This document shows positions 48,954-58,759 of a DNA stretch of 64,000 nucleotides, piece by piece. This DNA comes from Nocardioides massiliensis. Its GTDB lineage: Bacteria > Actinomycetota > Actinomycetes > Propionibacteriales > Nocardioidaceae. Where the stretch lies: assembly GCF_030811215.1 (NCBI RefSeq), contig NZ_JAUSQM010000001.1:2480001-2544000 (forward strand). The letters run 5' to 3'. Numbering within the stretch: the stretch's first letter is position 1; every line of letters begins with the position of its first letter. The notes beneath the pieces are model-generated. The model searched no databases and was not told where the DNA came from. It was given only the letters and a program-made list of their open reading frames with translations. A program made the position numbers and the translations under genes.

Positions 48954-50582
48954 GTGTCCACCGTGACCGTCCTCGTCGCGTTGGTGGTCGCGTTGGCCGT
49001 GGTGGCGGCGGTGGTCGGCACCGTGCTGGTGCTCGTGCTCCGCGAGCGGTCCCGCTCGACGGTGCTCGAGGGGGAGACCGCGGCGGCCCACGAACGCCGG
49101 GTCGCCCAGTTCGACGAGCGTGAGAGTCGGGTCGAGGAGCGACGGCGCGCGCTCGACGAGCTCGCGGCCAGGCTCCACGCTGCCGAGGCGAGACTGACGG
49201 CGGGGGAGTCCGCGCTCGCCGCAGCGACGGCCGAGCTCGCCCGCGAGCGCGAGCGCCAACAGGCCGCACTCGAGACCGCGCGGGACCGCCACGAGGCCGA
49301 CCTCGCGCAAGCGCGTGCCCAGCACGAGGCCGACCTCGCCGGTGCCCGCGCCGAGCACGACGCCGAGCTCGCACAGGCCCGCACCCAGCTGACGACCGAG
49401 CTCGCCGAGGCCCGCGCCCGCCATACCACCGAGCTCGCGGAGCTCACGCCGGAGCAGGCGCGCGCCGCGGTCCTGGCCGATGCCGAGGCCCAGACCCGCA
49501 GCGAGGTCGCGCGCCGATCCCGGGAGATCGAGCGCGAAGCGGCCGAGCAGGTCGAGTGGCGCGCGCGCCGGATGCTGACGACCGTCGTGCAACGGATGGC
49601 GGCCTCGGTCACCGCCGATGCGGTGACGACCACGGTCACGCTGGCCTCCGACGACGTGAAGGGCCGCATCATCGGTCGTGAAGGCCGCAACATCCGCAGC
49701 TTCGAGCAGGTCACCGGCGTCTCGCTGGTCATCGACGACACCCCGAGCACCGTCGTCCTCAGCTGTTTCGACCCCATCCGCCGCGAGGTCGCCCGCCGTA
49801 CCCTCGATGAGCTCGTCGCCGACGGCCGCATCCACCCGACGCGGATCGAGGAGGTCCACGCCCGGGCCGAGAGCGAGGTGGAGGCCCACTGCCGCGCCGC
49901 CGCCACCGATGCGTGCCTCGACGTCGGCATCGACGGGCTGCACCCCGACCTGCAGGAGACGCTCGGGCGCCTGGCGTTCCGCACGTCGTACGGCCAGAAC
50001 GTCCTCCACCACCTCGTGGAGTCCGCCCACGCCGCCCGGCTGCTCGCCGGTGAGCTCGGCGTCGACCCCGCGATCGCCACCCGGGCGGCCTTCCTGCACG
50101 ACATCGGCAAGGCGCTGACCCACGACAGCGCTCACGACCCGAGCCACGACGTCCAGGGCGGCCACGCGCTGGTGGGCGCCGACCTGGCCCGGCGGTGCGG
50201 CGAGCATGCGGACGTCGTGCACGCGATCGAGGCCCACCACAACGAGGTCGAGCCGCAGACCCTCGAGGCGTTCATCGTCCAGGCGGCCGATGCGATCAGC
50301 GGCGGCCGCCCCGGCGCGCGCCGCGAGTCAACCGAGGACTTCCAGCAGCGCCTGCGCCGTCTGGAGGCGCTCGCGCTCTCCCACGACGGGGTCGAGCGGG
50401 CGTACGCCGTCTCGGCCGGTCGCGACCTGCGGGTGCTCGTGCTGCCCGACCGGGTCGACGACCTCGGCGCCGCCGAGCTCGCCCGCACCCTGGCCAAGCA
50501 GATCGAGGCGGAGCTGAGCTACCCCGGCCAGGTCGCGGTCACGGTGATCCGCGAGTCCCGGACGACCGAGATCGCACGGTGA
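48954..50582 (+). CDS. rny: Ribonuclease Y
   Basis: A 542-residue membrane-anchored endoribonuclease. Order: N-terminal helix (VTVLVALVVALAVVAAVVGT, residues 4-23), a long Ala/Glu/Arg coiled coil (about 30-195), a KH domain with KGRIIGREGRNIRSFEQVTG, and an HD domain with RAAFLHDIGKALTH (HD pair) and AIEAHHNEVEPQT. It initiates mRNA decay. The GTG start has an AGGGAGG ribosome-binding site. Candidate -10 TAGGCT (about 48899) overlaps the recX stop codon. Its position after recX is common in Nocardioidaceae-like genomes. Confidence 0.93.
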   Translation: MSTVTVLVALVVALAVVAAVVGTVLVLVLRERSRSTVLEGETAAAHERRVAQFDERESRVEERRRALDELAARLHAAEARLTAGESALAAATAELARERERQQAALETARDRHEADLAQARAQHEADLAGARAEHDAELAQARTQLTTELAEARARHTTELAELTPEQARAAVLADAEAQTRSEVARRSREIEREAAEQVEWRARRMLTTVVQRMAASVTADAVTTTVTLASDDVKGRIIGREGRNIRSFEQVTGVSLVIDDTPSTVVLSCFDPIRREVARRTLDELVADGRIHPTRIEEVHARAESEVEAHCRAAATDACLDVGIDGLHPDLQETLGRLAFRTSYGQNVLHHLVESAHAARLLAGELGVDPAIATRAAFLHDIGKALTHDSAHDPSHDVQGGHALVGADLARRCGEHADVVHAIEAHHNEVEPQTLEAFIVQAADAISGGRPGARRESTEDFQQRLRRLEALALSHDGVERAYAVSAGRDLRVLVLPDRVDDLGAAELARTLAKQIEAELSYPGQVAVTVIRESRTTEIAR

Positions 50583-50586
50583 GAGC

Positions 50587-51354
50587 ATGAGCGCCGCCGC
50601 CGAGGACACCGACCCGGAAGCAACTGTGGAGATCCGGGTGGAGCCGTTCGGGCAACCGCCCCCGCCGGCCCGCCACCGCGGCGAGGTCGGGGCGGGTCAG
50701 GGGTGGTACGCCGCCGCGCGCGAGCTCGCCCGCGACCGGGTGCCGGACCACGCCGGGTGGCAGTTGCTCGCCGAGGACCTTGCGGACAGTCCCCGCCGGT
50801 TCGTGCTGGTGGAGTTCGCAGGGCTCGCGTTCCGTCCCCTGACCCGCGGCGACCTGCGCGACCTGGTGCGCTGGCAGCAGGCCGAGCACGTCGCCCCCTG
50901 GTGGCGGGCGAGCGCGGTAGACCTCGCCGCAGCCGAGACGCGCTACGGGCCCGCCATCGACGGCACCGACCCGACCCGGCACTGGATCGTCGAGCGCCAC
51001 GGACGCTCGATCGGCTGGGTGCAGGACTACCGGGTCGCCGACCACCCCGACTGGGCACTCACCACGGCGCCGCAGGACTCCGTCGGCATCGACTATCTGA
51101 TCGGCGAGCCCGCGCACGTCGGTCGCGGTATCGGCACCCGCATGCTGAGCGCCTACCTGACCGACGTCGTGGCCCCGGCGTACGACGCCCCGGTCATCTT
51201 CGCCGCCCCCGACCACCGGAACCGGGCCTCGCTGCGCGTCCTCGACAAGCTCGGATTCACGCAGGGGGTGTGGTTCGACTGCCCGGTCCCGGGCGGGGAG
51301 GCCAGCACGGTCATCGGGTGCACGCTGGATGTCGCTGCGACCTACGGTTACTGA
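50587..51354 (+). CDS. GNAT acetyltransferase, AAC(6')/siderophore-biosynthesis-like
   Basis: A 255-residue protein. Residues 1-80 are a lineage-specific N-terminal segment (QGWYAAARELARDRVPDHAG). The GNAT domain (about 85-250) has FRPLTRGDLRDLVRWQQAEH, the acetyl-CoA loop AHVGRGIGTRMLSAYL and RNRASLRVLDKLGFTQGVWF. The HVAPWW-type helix is characteristic of AAC(6') and IucB-like GNATs. The substrate could be an aminoglycoside, a siderophore amine or another amine; no siderophore operon is adjacent. It lies 4 bp after the rny stop, so it may be cotranscribed. Confidence 0.8.
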   Translation: MSAAAEDTDPEATVEIRVEPFGQPPPPARHRGEVGAGQGWYAAARELARDRVPDHAGWQLLAEDLADSPRRFVLVEFAGLAFRPLTRGDLRDLVRWQQAEHVAPWWRASAVDLAAAETRYGPAIDGTDPTRHWIVERHGRSIGWVQDYRVADHPDWALTTAPQDSVGIDYLIGEPAHVGRGIGTRMLSAYLTDVVAPAYDAPVIFAAPDHRNRASLRVLDKLGFTQGVWFDCPVPGGEASTVIGCTLDVAATYGY

Positions 51355-51358
51355 CCAG

Positions 51359-51364
51359 TAGGGT
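51359..51364 (+). promoter_or_regulatory. -10 element for the DUF4442 gene (leaderless start predicted)
   Basis: TAGGGT lies exactly six bases before the ATG at 51371, with no ribosome-binding site in between. Confidence 0.45.
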
Positions 51365-51370
51365 TGGGTC

Positions 51371-51841
51371 ATGAGCCAGATCCAGTCGGTGTACGACGCG
51401 CTGTCCAAGGTCCCGGTGCTCGGCCCGCACCTGTTCTCCGTCGGGTTCGCGCAGAAGGCGCCGTACTTCGCCTCCATCCGGCCGCACTTCGTCGCCCTGC
51501 GACCGAACTACGCCGCGGTGCGGATCCGCAAGCGGCGCGGGGTGCAGAACCACCTCGGCACCGTGCACGCCATCGCGTTGTGCAACGGCCTGGAGGCGGC
51601 GATGGGAGCGATGGCCGAGGCCACCGTGCCGGCCGGCAAGCGCTGGATCCCCAAGGGGATGGAGGTGCGCTACACCGCCAAGGCCGACGATGACGTGCTG
51701 TGCATCGCCGAGACCGACCCGGCGCAGTGGAGCGGTGACGACCCCGACGTCGGCGTCCGCGTGTGGGGCGTCAAGCCCGACGGCACGGTGGTGATCGAGG
51801 GCGTCATCCGGCTCTGGGTCACGCGCAAGCCCAGCCGCTGA
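51371..51841 (+). CDS. DUF4442 hotdog-fold (thioesterase-like) protein
   Basis: A 156-residue hotdog-fold protein. Evidence: FVALRPNYAAVRIRKRRGVQ, then NHLGTVHAIALCNGLEAAMG, the HxxxL... central helix of PaaI/DUF4442 thioesterases, and WIPKGMEVRYTAKADDDVLC as the core strands. The substrate (an acyl-CoA or acyl-ACP) is unknown. It converges with the glutamate transporter operon with only 3 bp between stop codons. Confidence 0.82.
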   Translation: MSQIQSVYDALSKVPVLGPHLFSVGFAQKAPYFASIRPHFVALRPNYAAVRIRKRRGVQNHLGTVHAIALCNGLEAAMGAMAEATVPAGKRWIPKGMEVRYTAKADDDVLCIAETDPAQWSGDDPDVGVRVWGVKPDGTVVIEGVIRLWVTRKPSR

Positions 51842-51844
51842 GCC

Positions 51845-52759
51845 TCACGCACCCGCGACGGCGCCGGTCTGCTCCGGCTCCGCCTGCGCGGTGGTGCCGC
51901 GCTTGCTGTGACTCAGCCGGTGCTCGGTCCACACCGCCAGGCGGCTCAGCGCGTAGTTGATCGCGATGAACAGCACCGCGGCCACCAGCAGCATCTGGAT
52001 CGGGTTGTCGAGGTTCTGCGAGATGCGCAGCGACCGGTTGAGGAGCTCGGAGTAGGCGATGAAGGTACCCAGCGAGGTGTCCTTGACGATCACGACCAGC
52101 TGGCTGATCAGCGCGGGGAGCATCACCCGGAACGCCTGCGGCAGCAGCACCAGCCGCATGATGGCGCCTTCGGTCATGCCGGTCGCCCGACCGGCCTCGG
52201 CCTGGCCGCGGGGGAGCGAGGCGACCCCGGCGCGCAGGATCTCCGCGATGATCACCGAGTTGTAGACCGTCAGCCCGACCACGACGTACCACATCAGCTC
52301 CTCGCCGGGCAGGAACGTCAGGCGGAACCCCGCATAGCGGAACAGGTGGTAGCTCAAGAAGATCGAGATCACCACCGGCAACCCGCGGAACAGCTCGATG
52401 AGCACCACGATCGGGTAGCGCAACCAGCGCGCCCGGGTGTGGGAGGCGGCGAGGAGCATCCGCGCGGAGCCCAGGGCCGTGCCGATGAGGAGGGAGAAGG
52501 CGATCGCCAGCGCAGCTGCGGTCAGGGTCGCGACCAGTCCCTTGCCGAGCAGGTCCCACACCAGCGGGAAGTTCTCGTCGCTGGGGTTGAACACCGGCGC
52601 CCACAGGTCACCGTCGAACTGGCCGCGGTCGGCCAGTCTGCGGGCGGCGAAGTAGACAGCCACGGCGACGAGCGCGAGCACCGCGACGGTGCCGATGAGG
52701 GCGCGGCGGCGGGCGCGGGGGCCGGGGATGTCGTAAAGGACGGACGGGGCGGCGCTCAT
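51845..52759 (-). CDS. gluD: Polar/glutamate-type amino-acid ABC transporter permease GluD
   Basis: A 304-residue permease with an N-terminal cytoplasmic tail and helix (ALIGTVAVLALVAVAVYFAA), then the HisM-type permease domain: VVLIELFRGLPVVISIFLSY (conserved FRGLP block) and the EAA loop EAGRATGMTEGAIMRLVLLPQA. It overlaps gluC by four bases. A family size above 280 and the C-terminal tail match GluD of the Corynebacterium gluABCD operon. Confidence 0.9.
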   Translation of the reverse strand: MSAAPSVLYDIPGPRARRRALIGTVAVLALVAVAVYFAARRLADRGQFDGDLWAPVFNPSDENFPLVWDLLGKGLVATLTAAALAIAFSLLIGTALGSARMLLAASHTRARWLRYPIVVLIELFRGLPVVISIFLSYHLFRYAGFRLTFLPGEELMWYVVVGLTVYNSVIIAEILRAGVASLPRGQAEAGRATGMTEGAIMRLVLLPQAFRVMLPALISQLVVIVKDTSLGTFIAYSELLNRSLRISQNLDNPIQMLLVAAVLFIAINYALSRLAVWTEHRLSHSKRGTTAQAEPEQTGAVAGA

Positions 52760-53439
52760 CGCTCGATCGCCACCTTTCGCTCGACGACCGACAAGGCGAT
52801 GCCGGCGGGGATGGTGATCGCCAAGAACCCGAGCGCGACGCCGATCAGCACCGGGAACGGCGGGTAGCCCTGGGCGGAGCTGAGCGAGCGGAAGACGCTG
52901 AACAGGTCGCCGCCGATCCCGAACGCCCCGACCACCGCGGAGTTCTTGAACATCGCGATCATCACGCTGCCCAGCGGGGGGATCGTGGAGCGGAACGCCT
53001 GCGGCAGGATGACCGAGGTCAGGGACTGGCCGAAATTCATCCCGACGGCGCGTGCCGCCTCGGCCTGGCCGGCGGAGACCGAGTTGATGCCCGCCCGGAT
53101 CGCTTCACACACGAACGCAGCGGTGTAGATGCACAGCGCGCTGATCCCGAACACGTAGAAGCTGGTGTTGATGCCGATCTCCGGCAACCCGAAGGCGAAG
53201 AAGAACAAGACGACGGTGAGCGGGCTGTTGCGGATCACGGTGACGTACGCGGAACCGAACCCGCGCAGGGGGGCCACCGGCGAGACGCGGCAGGCCGCGA
53301 TGAGGGTGCCGAGCACCAGCGAACCGACGGTCGCCCACAGGATCAGGCCGAAGGAGCGCTGGAACCCCGACCAGTACAGGTCGGGATTGGAGAAGACCGG
53401 GTCCATGAAGTCCATGAACCGCGTCCAGAGTTGCTCCAC
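52756..53439 (-). CDS. gluC: Polar/glutamate-type amino-acid ABC transporter permease GluC
   Basis: A 227-residue permease of the HisM/GlnP family. FGSAYVTVIRNSPLTVVLFF corresponds to the conserved FRNTPL-like block, and the EAA loop is EAARAVGMNFGQSLTSVILPQA. About five helices. It pairs with GluD to form the channel. The hairpin 47-81 bp upstream, after gluB, probably lowers its expression relative to the binding protein. Confidence 0.9.
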   Translation of the reverse strand: MEQLWTRFMDFMDPVFSNPDLYWSGFQRSFGLILWATVGSLVLGTLIAACRVSPVAPLRGFGSAYVTVIRNSPLTVVLFFFAFGLPEIGINTSFYVFGISALCIYTAAFVCEAIRAGINSVSAGQAEAARAVGMNFGQSLTSVILPQAFRSTIPPLGSVMIAMFKNSAVVGAFGIGGDLFSVFRSLSSAQGYPPFPVLIGVALGFLAITIPAGIALSVVERKVAIER

Positions 53440-53485
53440 CTCAGCCCTTTCTTGTCGCGCGGATCGTCGTCGGCAGGTGCCACAG

Positions 53486-53520
53486 GTGGTCGGTCGCCGG
53501 CCTCACCGGCGACCGACCAC
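53486..53520 (-). terminator. Strong intercistronic hairpin between gluB and gluC
   Basis: A perfect 15-bp stem: GTGGTCGGTCGCCGG (53486-53500), loop CCTCA, CCGGCGACCGACCAC (53506-53520). On the transcript it starts 10 bp after the gluB stop codon. It can act as a partial terminator or an mRNA stabiliser, giving excess binding protein over permeases, as in other ABC operons. Confidence 0.75.
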
Positions 53521-53529
53521 CCGCGTACG

Positions 53530-54420
53530 TCAGGAGCAGGTGCCGAACTCGGGCAGGGTGGGCTCCTCGGTGCCCTCGGCCTGACCGGCGGTGTTGTTCC
53601 AGGCCTCGACGTAGGCGTCCTCGTTGTCACGCAGGGTCTCGTGGATGAACTCGCAGAACTCCACGTCGCCCTTCTCGATGCCGATGCCGTACGGCTCCTC
53701 GGTGAACTGCTCGCCGACGAGCTTGAACTCACCGTCGGACTCGGAGACGAAGCCCAGCAGGATGACGTTGTCGGTGGTGACCACGTCGACCTGGCCGTTG
53801 CTCAGCGAGTCGGCGCAGCGGTCGTAGACGTCGAAGGTGACCAGCTGGTCGGGAGCGGCGAGGTACTCCTTGATGTTCTCCGCCGGGGTCGAGCCGTCGA
53901 CCGAGCACACCTTCATGTCCGGGTTGTCCTTCAGGTCCTCGGGACCGTTGATGGTGTCGTTGTCCGACAGGACCATGAGCTGCTGGCCGGCCTGGTAGTA
54001 CGGCCCGGCGAAGGTGACGCGCTGGGCGCGCTCCTCGTTCATCGTGTAGGTGGCCACGACCATGTCGACGTCACCGGACTCGATGAGGTTCTCGCGCTCG
54101 GCGGAGGGGGCCTCCCGCCAGTTGATGCCATCCTCGCCGATGCCCAGGGCGCCGGCGATGATCTTGGCGACCTCGACGTCGAAGCCCTCGGGGACGTCCT
54201 CGAGGTTGAGCAGGCCGAAGCCGGGCTGGTCGAACTTCGTGCCGACGGTGATCTCGCCAGCGTCGGCCAGCTTCGCCATCGTGGTGCCCGCGGGGAACTC
54301 GGGGCTGTCGGCGACCTCGGCCGGGCTGTCGCCACCGTCGTCGCCACCGCATGCCGCCAACGCCAGCGCAAGGCCGAGGCCCGCTGCCGCTGCGGTGATC
54401 TTCTTGAGTCGCATCTGCAC
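53530..54420 (-). CDS. gluB: Glutamate-type ABC transporter substrate-binding lipoprotein GluB
   Basis: A 296-residue family 3 solute-binding protein. Signal peptide MQMRLKKITAAAAGLGLALA with lipobox LALAAC and Cys24 approximately, followed by the acidic linker GGDDGGDSPAEV. Binding-fold blocks are ITVGTKFDQPGFGLLNLEDV, GFDVEVAKIIAGALGI and VVATYTMNEERAQRVTFAGPYY. It captures glutamate or a related amino acid at the outer face of the membrane. It is 83 bp downstream of gluA and followed by a strong hairpin. Confidence 0.92.
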   Translation of the reverse strand: MQMRLKKITAAAAGLGLALALAACGGDDGGDSPAEVADSPEFPAGTTMAKLADAGEITVGTKFDQPGFGLLNLEDVPEGFDVEVAKIIAGALGIGEDGINWREAPSAERENLIESGDVDMVVATYTMNEERAQRVTFAGPYYQAGQQLMVLSDNDTINGPEDLKDNPDMKVCSVDGSTPAENIKEYLAAPDQLVTFDVYDRCADSLSNGQVDVVTTDNVILLGFVSESDGEFKLVGEQFTEEPYGIGIEKGDVEFCEFIHETLRDNEDAYVEAWNNTAGQAEGTEEPTLPEFGTCS

Positions 54421-54503
54421 TCCTTCTTGGACGGGTCCCCCCGCCGTCGTGGTGGGAGGGTCATACCTGGCCGGCCCCGATGTGCCGGCCCCTGCGGAAC
54501 GGG

Positions 54504-55280
<777 letters not shown>

Positions 55281-55445
55281 GGTGCTGCACGGTATCCAGA
55301 CTGTGACGCGAGAGCCACGATCTGGCGCCCGCGCAGGGTTTCGATTCGGTCACGGATGTGCACCACATCAGGAGCGGCCCGCGCGATCGTGGCAACGGGC
55401 GCGTCGGTGCCGCATCCCGCGTACGCCCCCTCCGAGAGGACCTGC

Positions 55446-56135
55446 ATGAGCCCCCGCAAGTTGCTGCCCCTGGACCAGATCGGATCACTGGCGCGAGGCG
55501 TCGGCAAGCTCGCCGGCGACGTCGGCCAGCAGGTGGGCGGCCGTGCCGTCGGTCTGGTGCCCGACCCCCTCCTGCGTGTCGGCGGCAAGCTGGTCGGCGG
55601 CAAGTCGCGGTCGTCGGAGCCCACTCCCACGCCCACGCCGGACGCGAAGAAGACCGCCGCGGCCGAACCCGCGGACAAGAAGTCCGACGCCAAGCGCGAG
55701 GACGCGGCACAGGCTCCCGTCGAGAGCTCCCCGGCGAAGCAGGCGGCACCCGCGAAGAAGGCCGCCCCCGCCAAGAAGGCCGCTCCCGCGAAGAAGGCGG
55801 CCCCGGCCGCGAAGAAGGCGGCTCCCGCGGAGGAGGCCGCGCCGGCTGCGAAGAAGGCCGCTCCTGCCAAGAAGGCCGCTCCCGCGAAGAAGGCGGCCCC
55901 AGCTGCGAAGAAGGCGGCGCCGGCCAAGAAGGCCGCTCCCGCGAAGAAGGCCGCTGCCACCGAGCCCGTGACCGACGTCGACACCAACCTCCCCGAGGTC
56001 GACGCGACACCCGCCGACCTCGCGGCGAAGCCGACGCTCGCGCAGGAGGCGGCGGTCGAGGAGTCGGCGGCGCTCGACGAGGCCCGCGAGTCGGCGCCGG
56101 GCGGCTCCCTGCCACCCCGGCGCGAGAGTGACTGA
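55446..56135 (+). CDS. Histone H1-like Lys/Ala/Pro-rich protein
   Basis: A 229-residue protein. Residues 1-55 form an amphipathic Gly/Val-rich region (LARGVGKLAGDVGQQVGGRA) without a clear family. Residues 98-175 consist of repeats of AAPAKK (about a dozen variants, including AAPAAKK and one acidic unit AAPAEEA), like eukaryotic H1 tails and actinobacterial HupB or AlgP. The last 50 residues are acidic (VTDVDTNLPEVDATPADLAA). The Lys-rich part may bind DNA; the acidic tail could moderate this. An AGAGGA ribosome-binding site lies before the ATG. Function is inferred only from composition. Confidence 0.75.
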   Translation: MSPRKLLPLDQIGSLARGVGKLAGDVGQQVGGRAVGLVPDPLLRVGGKLVGGKSRSSEPTPTPTPDAKKTAAAEPADKKSDAKREDAAQAPVESSPAKQAAPAKKAAPAKKAAPAKKAAPAAKKAAPAEEAAPAAKKAAPAKKAAPAKKAAPAAKKAAPAKKAAPAKKAAATEPVTDVDTNLPEVDATPADLAAKPTLAQEAAVEESAALDEARESAPGGSLPPRRESD

Positions 56136-56176
56136 GCCCACGTCGCGAGGGTGACCGGGACCACTACGCTCCGAGC

Positions 56177-56953
56177 ATGGACATCAATGGTGTGAGTGCA
56201 ATCGTCACCGGCGGCGCCTCCGGCATCGGGGCAGCTGCCTGCCGCCAGCTGGCCGCCCGTGGCGCGAACGTGGTCGTCGCCGACCTGCAGGCCGACAAGG
56301 GCCAGGCCCTGGCGGAGGAGATCGGCGGCGCGTTCGTCGAGGTCGACGTCACCAAGACCGACCAGATCATCAACGCCGTCGAGGTGGCCAAGGAGCTGGG
56401 CCCGCTGCGAGTCCTGGTCAACTCCGCCGGCATCGGCTGGGCGCAGCGGACCATCGGTCGCGACGGTGCCTACGAGTCGGCCCACGACCTGGCGGCGTTC
56501 TCGAAGGTCATTGCGATCAACCTGATCGGCACCTTCGACTGCATCCGCCTCGCCGCGACCGCGATGAGCCAGACCGAGCCGCTGGAGTCCGGCGAGCGCG
56601 GCGCGATCGTCAACATGGCCTCGGTCGCCGCCTTCGACGGCCAGATCGGCCAGGCCAGCTACTCCGCCTCCAAGGGCGGCGTGGTCGGCATGACGCTGCC
56701 GATCGCGCGCGACCTGTCCGCCGCCGGCATCCGCGTCAACACCATCGCCCCGGGCCTGATCGACACCCCGATCTACGGCGAGGGCGAGGCGGCCGAGCAG
56801 TTCAAGGCCAACCTGGGCGCCAACGTGCTGTTCCCCAAGCGCCTCGGCAGCGGCGAGGAGCTCGCCTCGATGGTCGTCGAGGCCGTCACCAACTCCTACC
56901 TCAACGCCGAGGTGATCCGGGTCGACGGCGGTATCCGGATGCCTCCCAAGTGA
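56177..56953 (+). CDS. Short-chain dehydrogenase/reductase (3-hydroxyacyl-CoA dehydrogenase type II-like)
   Basis: A 258-residue classical SDR. The cofactor motif is [20 protein letters not shown] (TGxxxGIG), with acidic D42 in [10 protein letters not shown] predicting NAD(H). The catalytic Ser-Tyr-Lys is in [20 protein letters not shown] followed by ASKGG (YSASK). The sequence resembles HSD17B10-type enzymes that oxidise short 3-hydroxyacyl-CoAs. TACGCT lies exactly six bases before the ATG, predicting leaderless translation. It stands alone, followed by a hairpin that overlaps the miaB promoter. Confidence 0.9.
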   Translation: MDINGVSAIVTGGASGIGAAACRQLAARGANVVVADLQADKGQALAEEIGGAFVEVDVTKTDQIINAVEVAKELGPLRVLVNSAGIGWAQRTIGRDGAYESAHDLAAFSKVIAINLIGTFDCIRLAATAMSQTEPLESGERGAIVNMASVAAFDGQIGQASYSASKGGVVGMTLPIARDLSAAGIRVNTIAPGLIDTPIYGEGEAAEQFKANLGANVLFPKRLGSGEELASMVVEAVTNSYLNAEVIRVDGGIRMPPK

Positions 56954-56987
56954 CCTGCCGTCACTGACTTCTGCACGAAGCAGCGCG

Positions 56988-57035
56988 CACCAGGGTGCGG
57001 CGCCGGAGCATCGCCTCCGCCGCCGTACCCTGGTG
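56988..57035 (+). terminator. Long hairpin between the SDR gene and miaB, containing the miaB -10
   Basis: CACCAGGGTGCGGCG (56988-57002) pairs with CGCCGTACCCTGGTG (57021-57035) with one G-T pair; inside, CGGAG pairs with CTCCG. It probably ends SDR transcription. The right arm contains TACCCT (57026-57031), a candidate -10 for miaB, whose ATG is at 57041. Confidence 0.55.
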
Positions 57036-57040
57036 TCGTT

Positions 57041-58570
57041 ATGAGCAGTGTTGACTCCAGTCCGGTCCACGCCGGGCCGCGCACCTACGAGGTCCGCACC
57101 CACGGGTGCCAGATGAACGTCCACGACTCCGAGCGCCTGACCGGGCTCCTGGAGGACGCGGGGTACGTCGCCTTCGACCCGACCGCCGCCGAGGCCGATG
57201 CTGCCGACGTCGTGGTGTTCAACACGTGCGCGGTGCGGGAGAACGCCGACAACAAGCTCTACGGCAACCTGGGCCAGCTGGCGCCGGCGAAGGCGAAGAA
57301 CCCCGGCATGCAGATCGCTGTCGGTGGCTGCCTGGCGCAGAAGGACCGCGGCGAGATCACCCGCAAGGCGCCCTGGGTCGACGTCGTCTTCGGCACCCAC
57401 AACATCGGGTCGCTGCCGGTGCTGCTGGAGCGGGCGCGGGTCGCCGAGGAGGCCCAGGTCGAGATCATCGAGAGCCTGGAGGTCTTCCCGTCCACGCTCC
57501 CGACCAAGCGCGAGTCGGCGTACGCCGCGTGGGTGTCGATCTCGGTCGGCTGCAACAACACCTGCACCTTCTGCATCGTGCCGAGCCTGCGCGGCAAGGA
57601 GAAGGACCGCCGCCCCGGCGAGATCCTGGCCGAGATCGAGGCGTTGGTCGCCGAGGGCGTCAGCGAGGTGACGCTGCTGGGGCAGAACGTCAACGCCTAC
57701 GGCGTCGAGTTCGGTGACCGCCAGGCGTTCTCGAAGCTGCTGCGCGCGTGCGGCGAGATCGACGGGCTCGAGCGGGTCCGGTTCACGTCCCCGCACCCGG
57801 CGGAGTTCACCGACGACGTGATCGAGGCGATGGCCGAGACCGCCAATGTGATGCCGTCGCTGCACATGCCGCTGCAGTCGGGCTCCGACCAGGTGCTCCG
57901 CGCGATGCGCCGCTCCTACCGCCAGTCGAAGTTCCTCGGCATCATCGACCGCGTCCGGGCCGCCATCCCCGACGCCGCGATCACCACCGACATCATCGTG
58001 GGCTTCCCCGGCGAGACCGAGGAGGACTTCCTCGCGACGATGGCGGTCGTCGAGAAGGCACGTTTCTCCGGCGCGTTCACGTTCCAGTACTCCAAGCGTC
58101 CTGGCACCCCCGCCGCCGTCCTGGAGGAGCAGGTGCCCAAGGCGGTCGTGCAGGAGCGCTACGAGCGCCTCGTCGCACTGGTCAACGACATCGCCTGGGA
58201 GGAGAACAAGCGCCTCGTGGGTCGCCGCGTCGACCTGCTGGTCTCCGAGGGGGAGGGGCGCAAGGACACCCAGACCCGCCGCCTGAGCGGCCGCGGTCCC
58301 GACAACCGGCTCGTGCACTTCACCCCGACCCGTCCCGACGGCACGGCCGTCGAGGGCATCCGTCCCGGCGACGTCGTCAGCGTCGAGGTCACCTATGCCG
58401 CGCCCCACCACCTGGTCGCCGACGGCACCGTCCTCGACGTACGCCGCACGCGTTCCGGTGACGCGTGGGACCTGCGTCAGGGCGCCGCTCCTGCCGCCAA
58501 GGGCGTCGGGCTCGGCATGCCGGCCGTCGGCATCCCGGCGCCGCTGCCGCCGGCGCCGGCCTGCGGCTGA
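57041..58570 (+). CDS. miaB: tRNA (N6-isopentenyl adenosine(37)-C2)-methylthiotransferase MiaB
   Basis: A 509-residue radical-SAM enzyme that converts i6A37 to ms2i6A37 in tRNAs reading UNN codons. N-terminal MTTase cysteines are in [27 protein letters not shown] and [10 protein letters not shown]; the radical-SAM triad is C171, C175, C178 (CNNTCTFC); the TRAM domain is near 390-460. The [10 protein letters not shown] block distinguishes it from RimO. It has a roughly 40-residue Pro/Ala-rich C-terminal tail. Probably transcribed from its own promoter. Confidence 0.96.
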   Translation: MSSVDSSPVHAGPRTYEVRTHGCQMNVHDSERLTGLLEDAGYVAFDPTAAEADAADVVVFNTCAVRENADNKLYGNLGQLAPAKAKNPGMQIAVGGCLAQKDRGEITRKAPWVDVVFGTHNIGSLPVLLERARVAEEAQVEIIESLEVFPSTLPTKRESAYAAWVSISVGCNNTCTFCIVPSLRGKEKDRRPGEILAEIEALVAEGVSEVTLLGQNVNAYGVEFGDRQAFSKLLRACGEIDGLERVRFTSPHPAEFTDDVIEAMAETANVMPSLHMPLQSGSDQVLRAMRRSYRQSKFLGIIDRVRAAIPDAAITTDIIVGFPGETEEDFLATMAVVEKARFSGAFTFQYSKRPGTPAAVLEEQVPKAVVQERYERLVALVNDIAWEENKRLVGRRVDLLVSEGEGRKDTQTRRLSGRGPDNRLVHFTPTRPDGTAVEGIRPGDVVSVEVTYAAPHHLVADGTVLDVRRTRSGDAWDLRQGAAPAAKGVGLGMPAVGIPAPLPPAPACG

Positions 58571-58759
58571 CAACGGTGGTCGGTCGGCGACCGCGCCCAC
58601 CTGCCGCGTGATCCCCGTCACTATCAAAGATCCCAGCAGTCTCACAAGACACCTTCGGGCCACAGCAGAACCACCCGCACCTCCGGAACGCCTCGGGGGT
58701 TGATGCCGGTGAGGTGTGCCGTCGCCGTGGACGGCACCCCGACCTGTCGAAGGAGACCC
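58571..58759 (+). other. Leader region of the giant secreted protein gene, with a perfect hairpin
   Basis: No gene is seen. GTGCCGTC-GCCGTG-GACGGCAC forms an 8-bp stem at 58716-58737, and AAGGAG before the ATG at 58760 is the ribosome-binding site, 13 bp after the hairpin. The stem is positioned in the mRNA leader and could tune translation or stability. I recognise no known riboswitch. Confidence 0.4.

Noticed and set aside
58571-58759. A riboswitch in the leader of the large secreted protein gene.
   Set aside because: Only one simple hairpin is visible; I could not find the conserved cores of cyclic-di-AMP, cobalamin or other known riboswitches.
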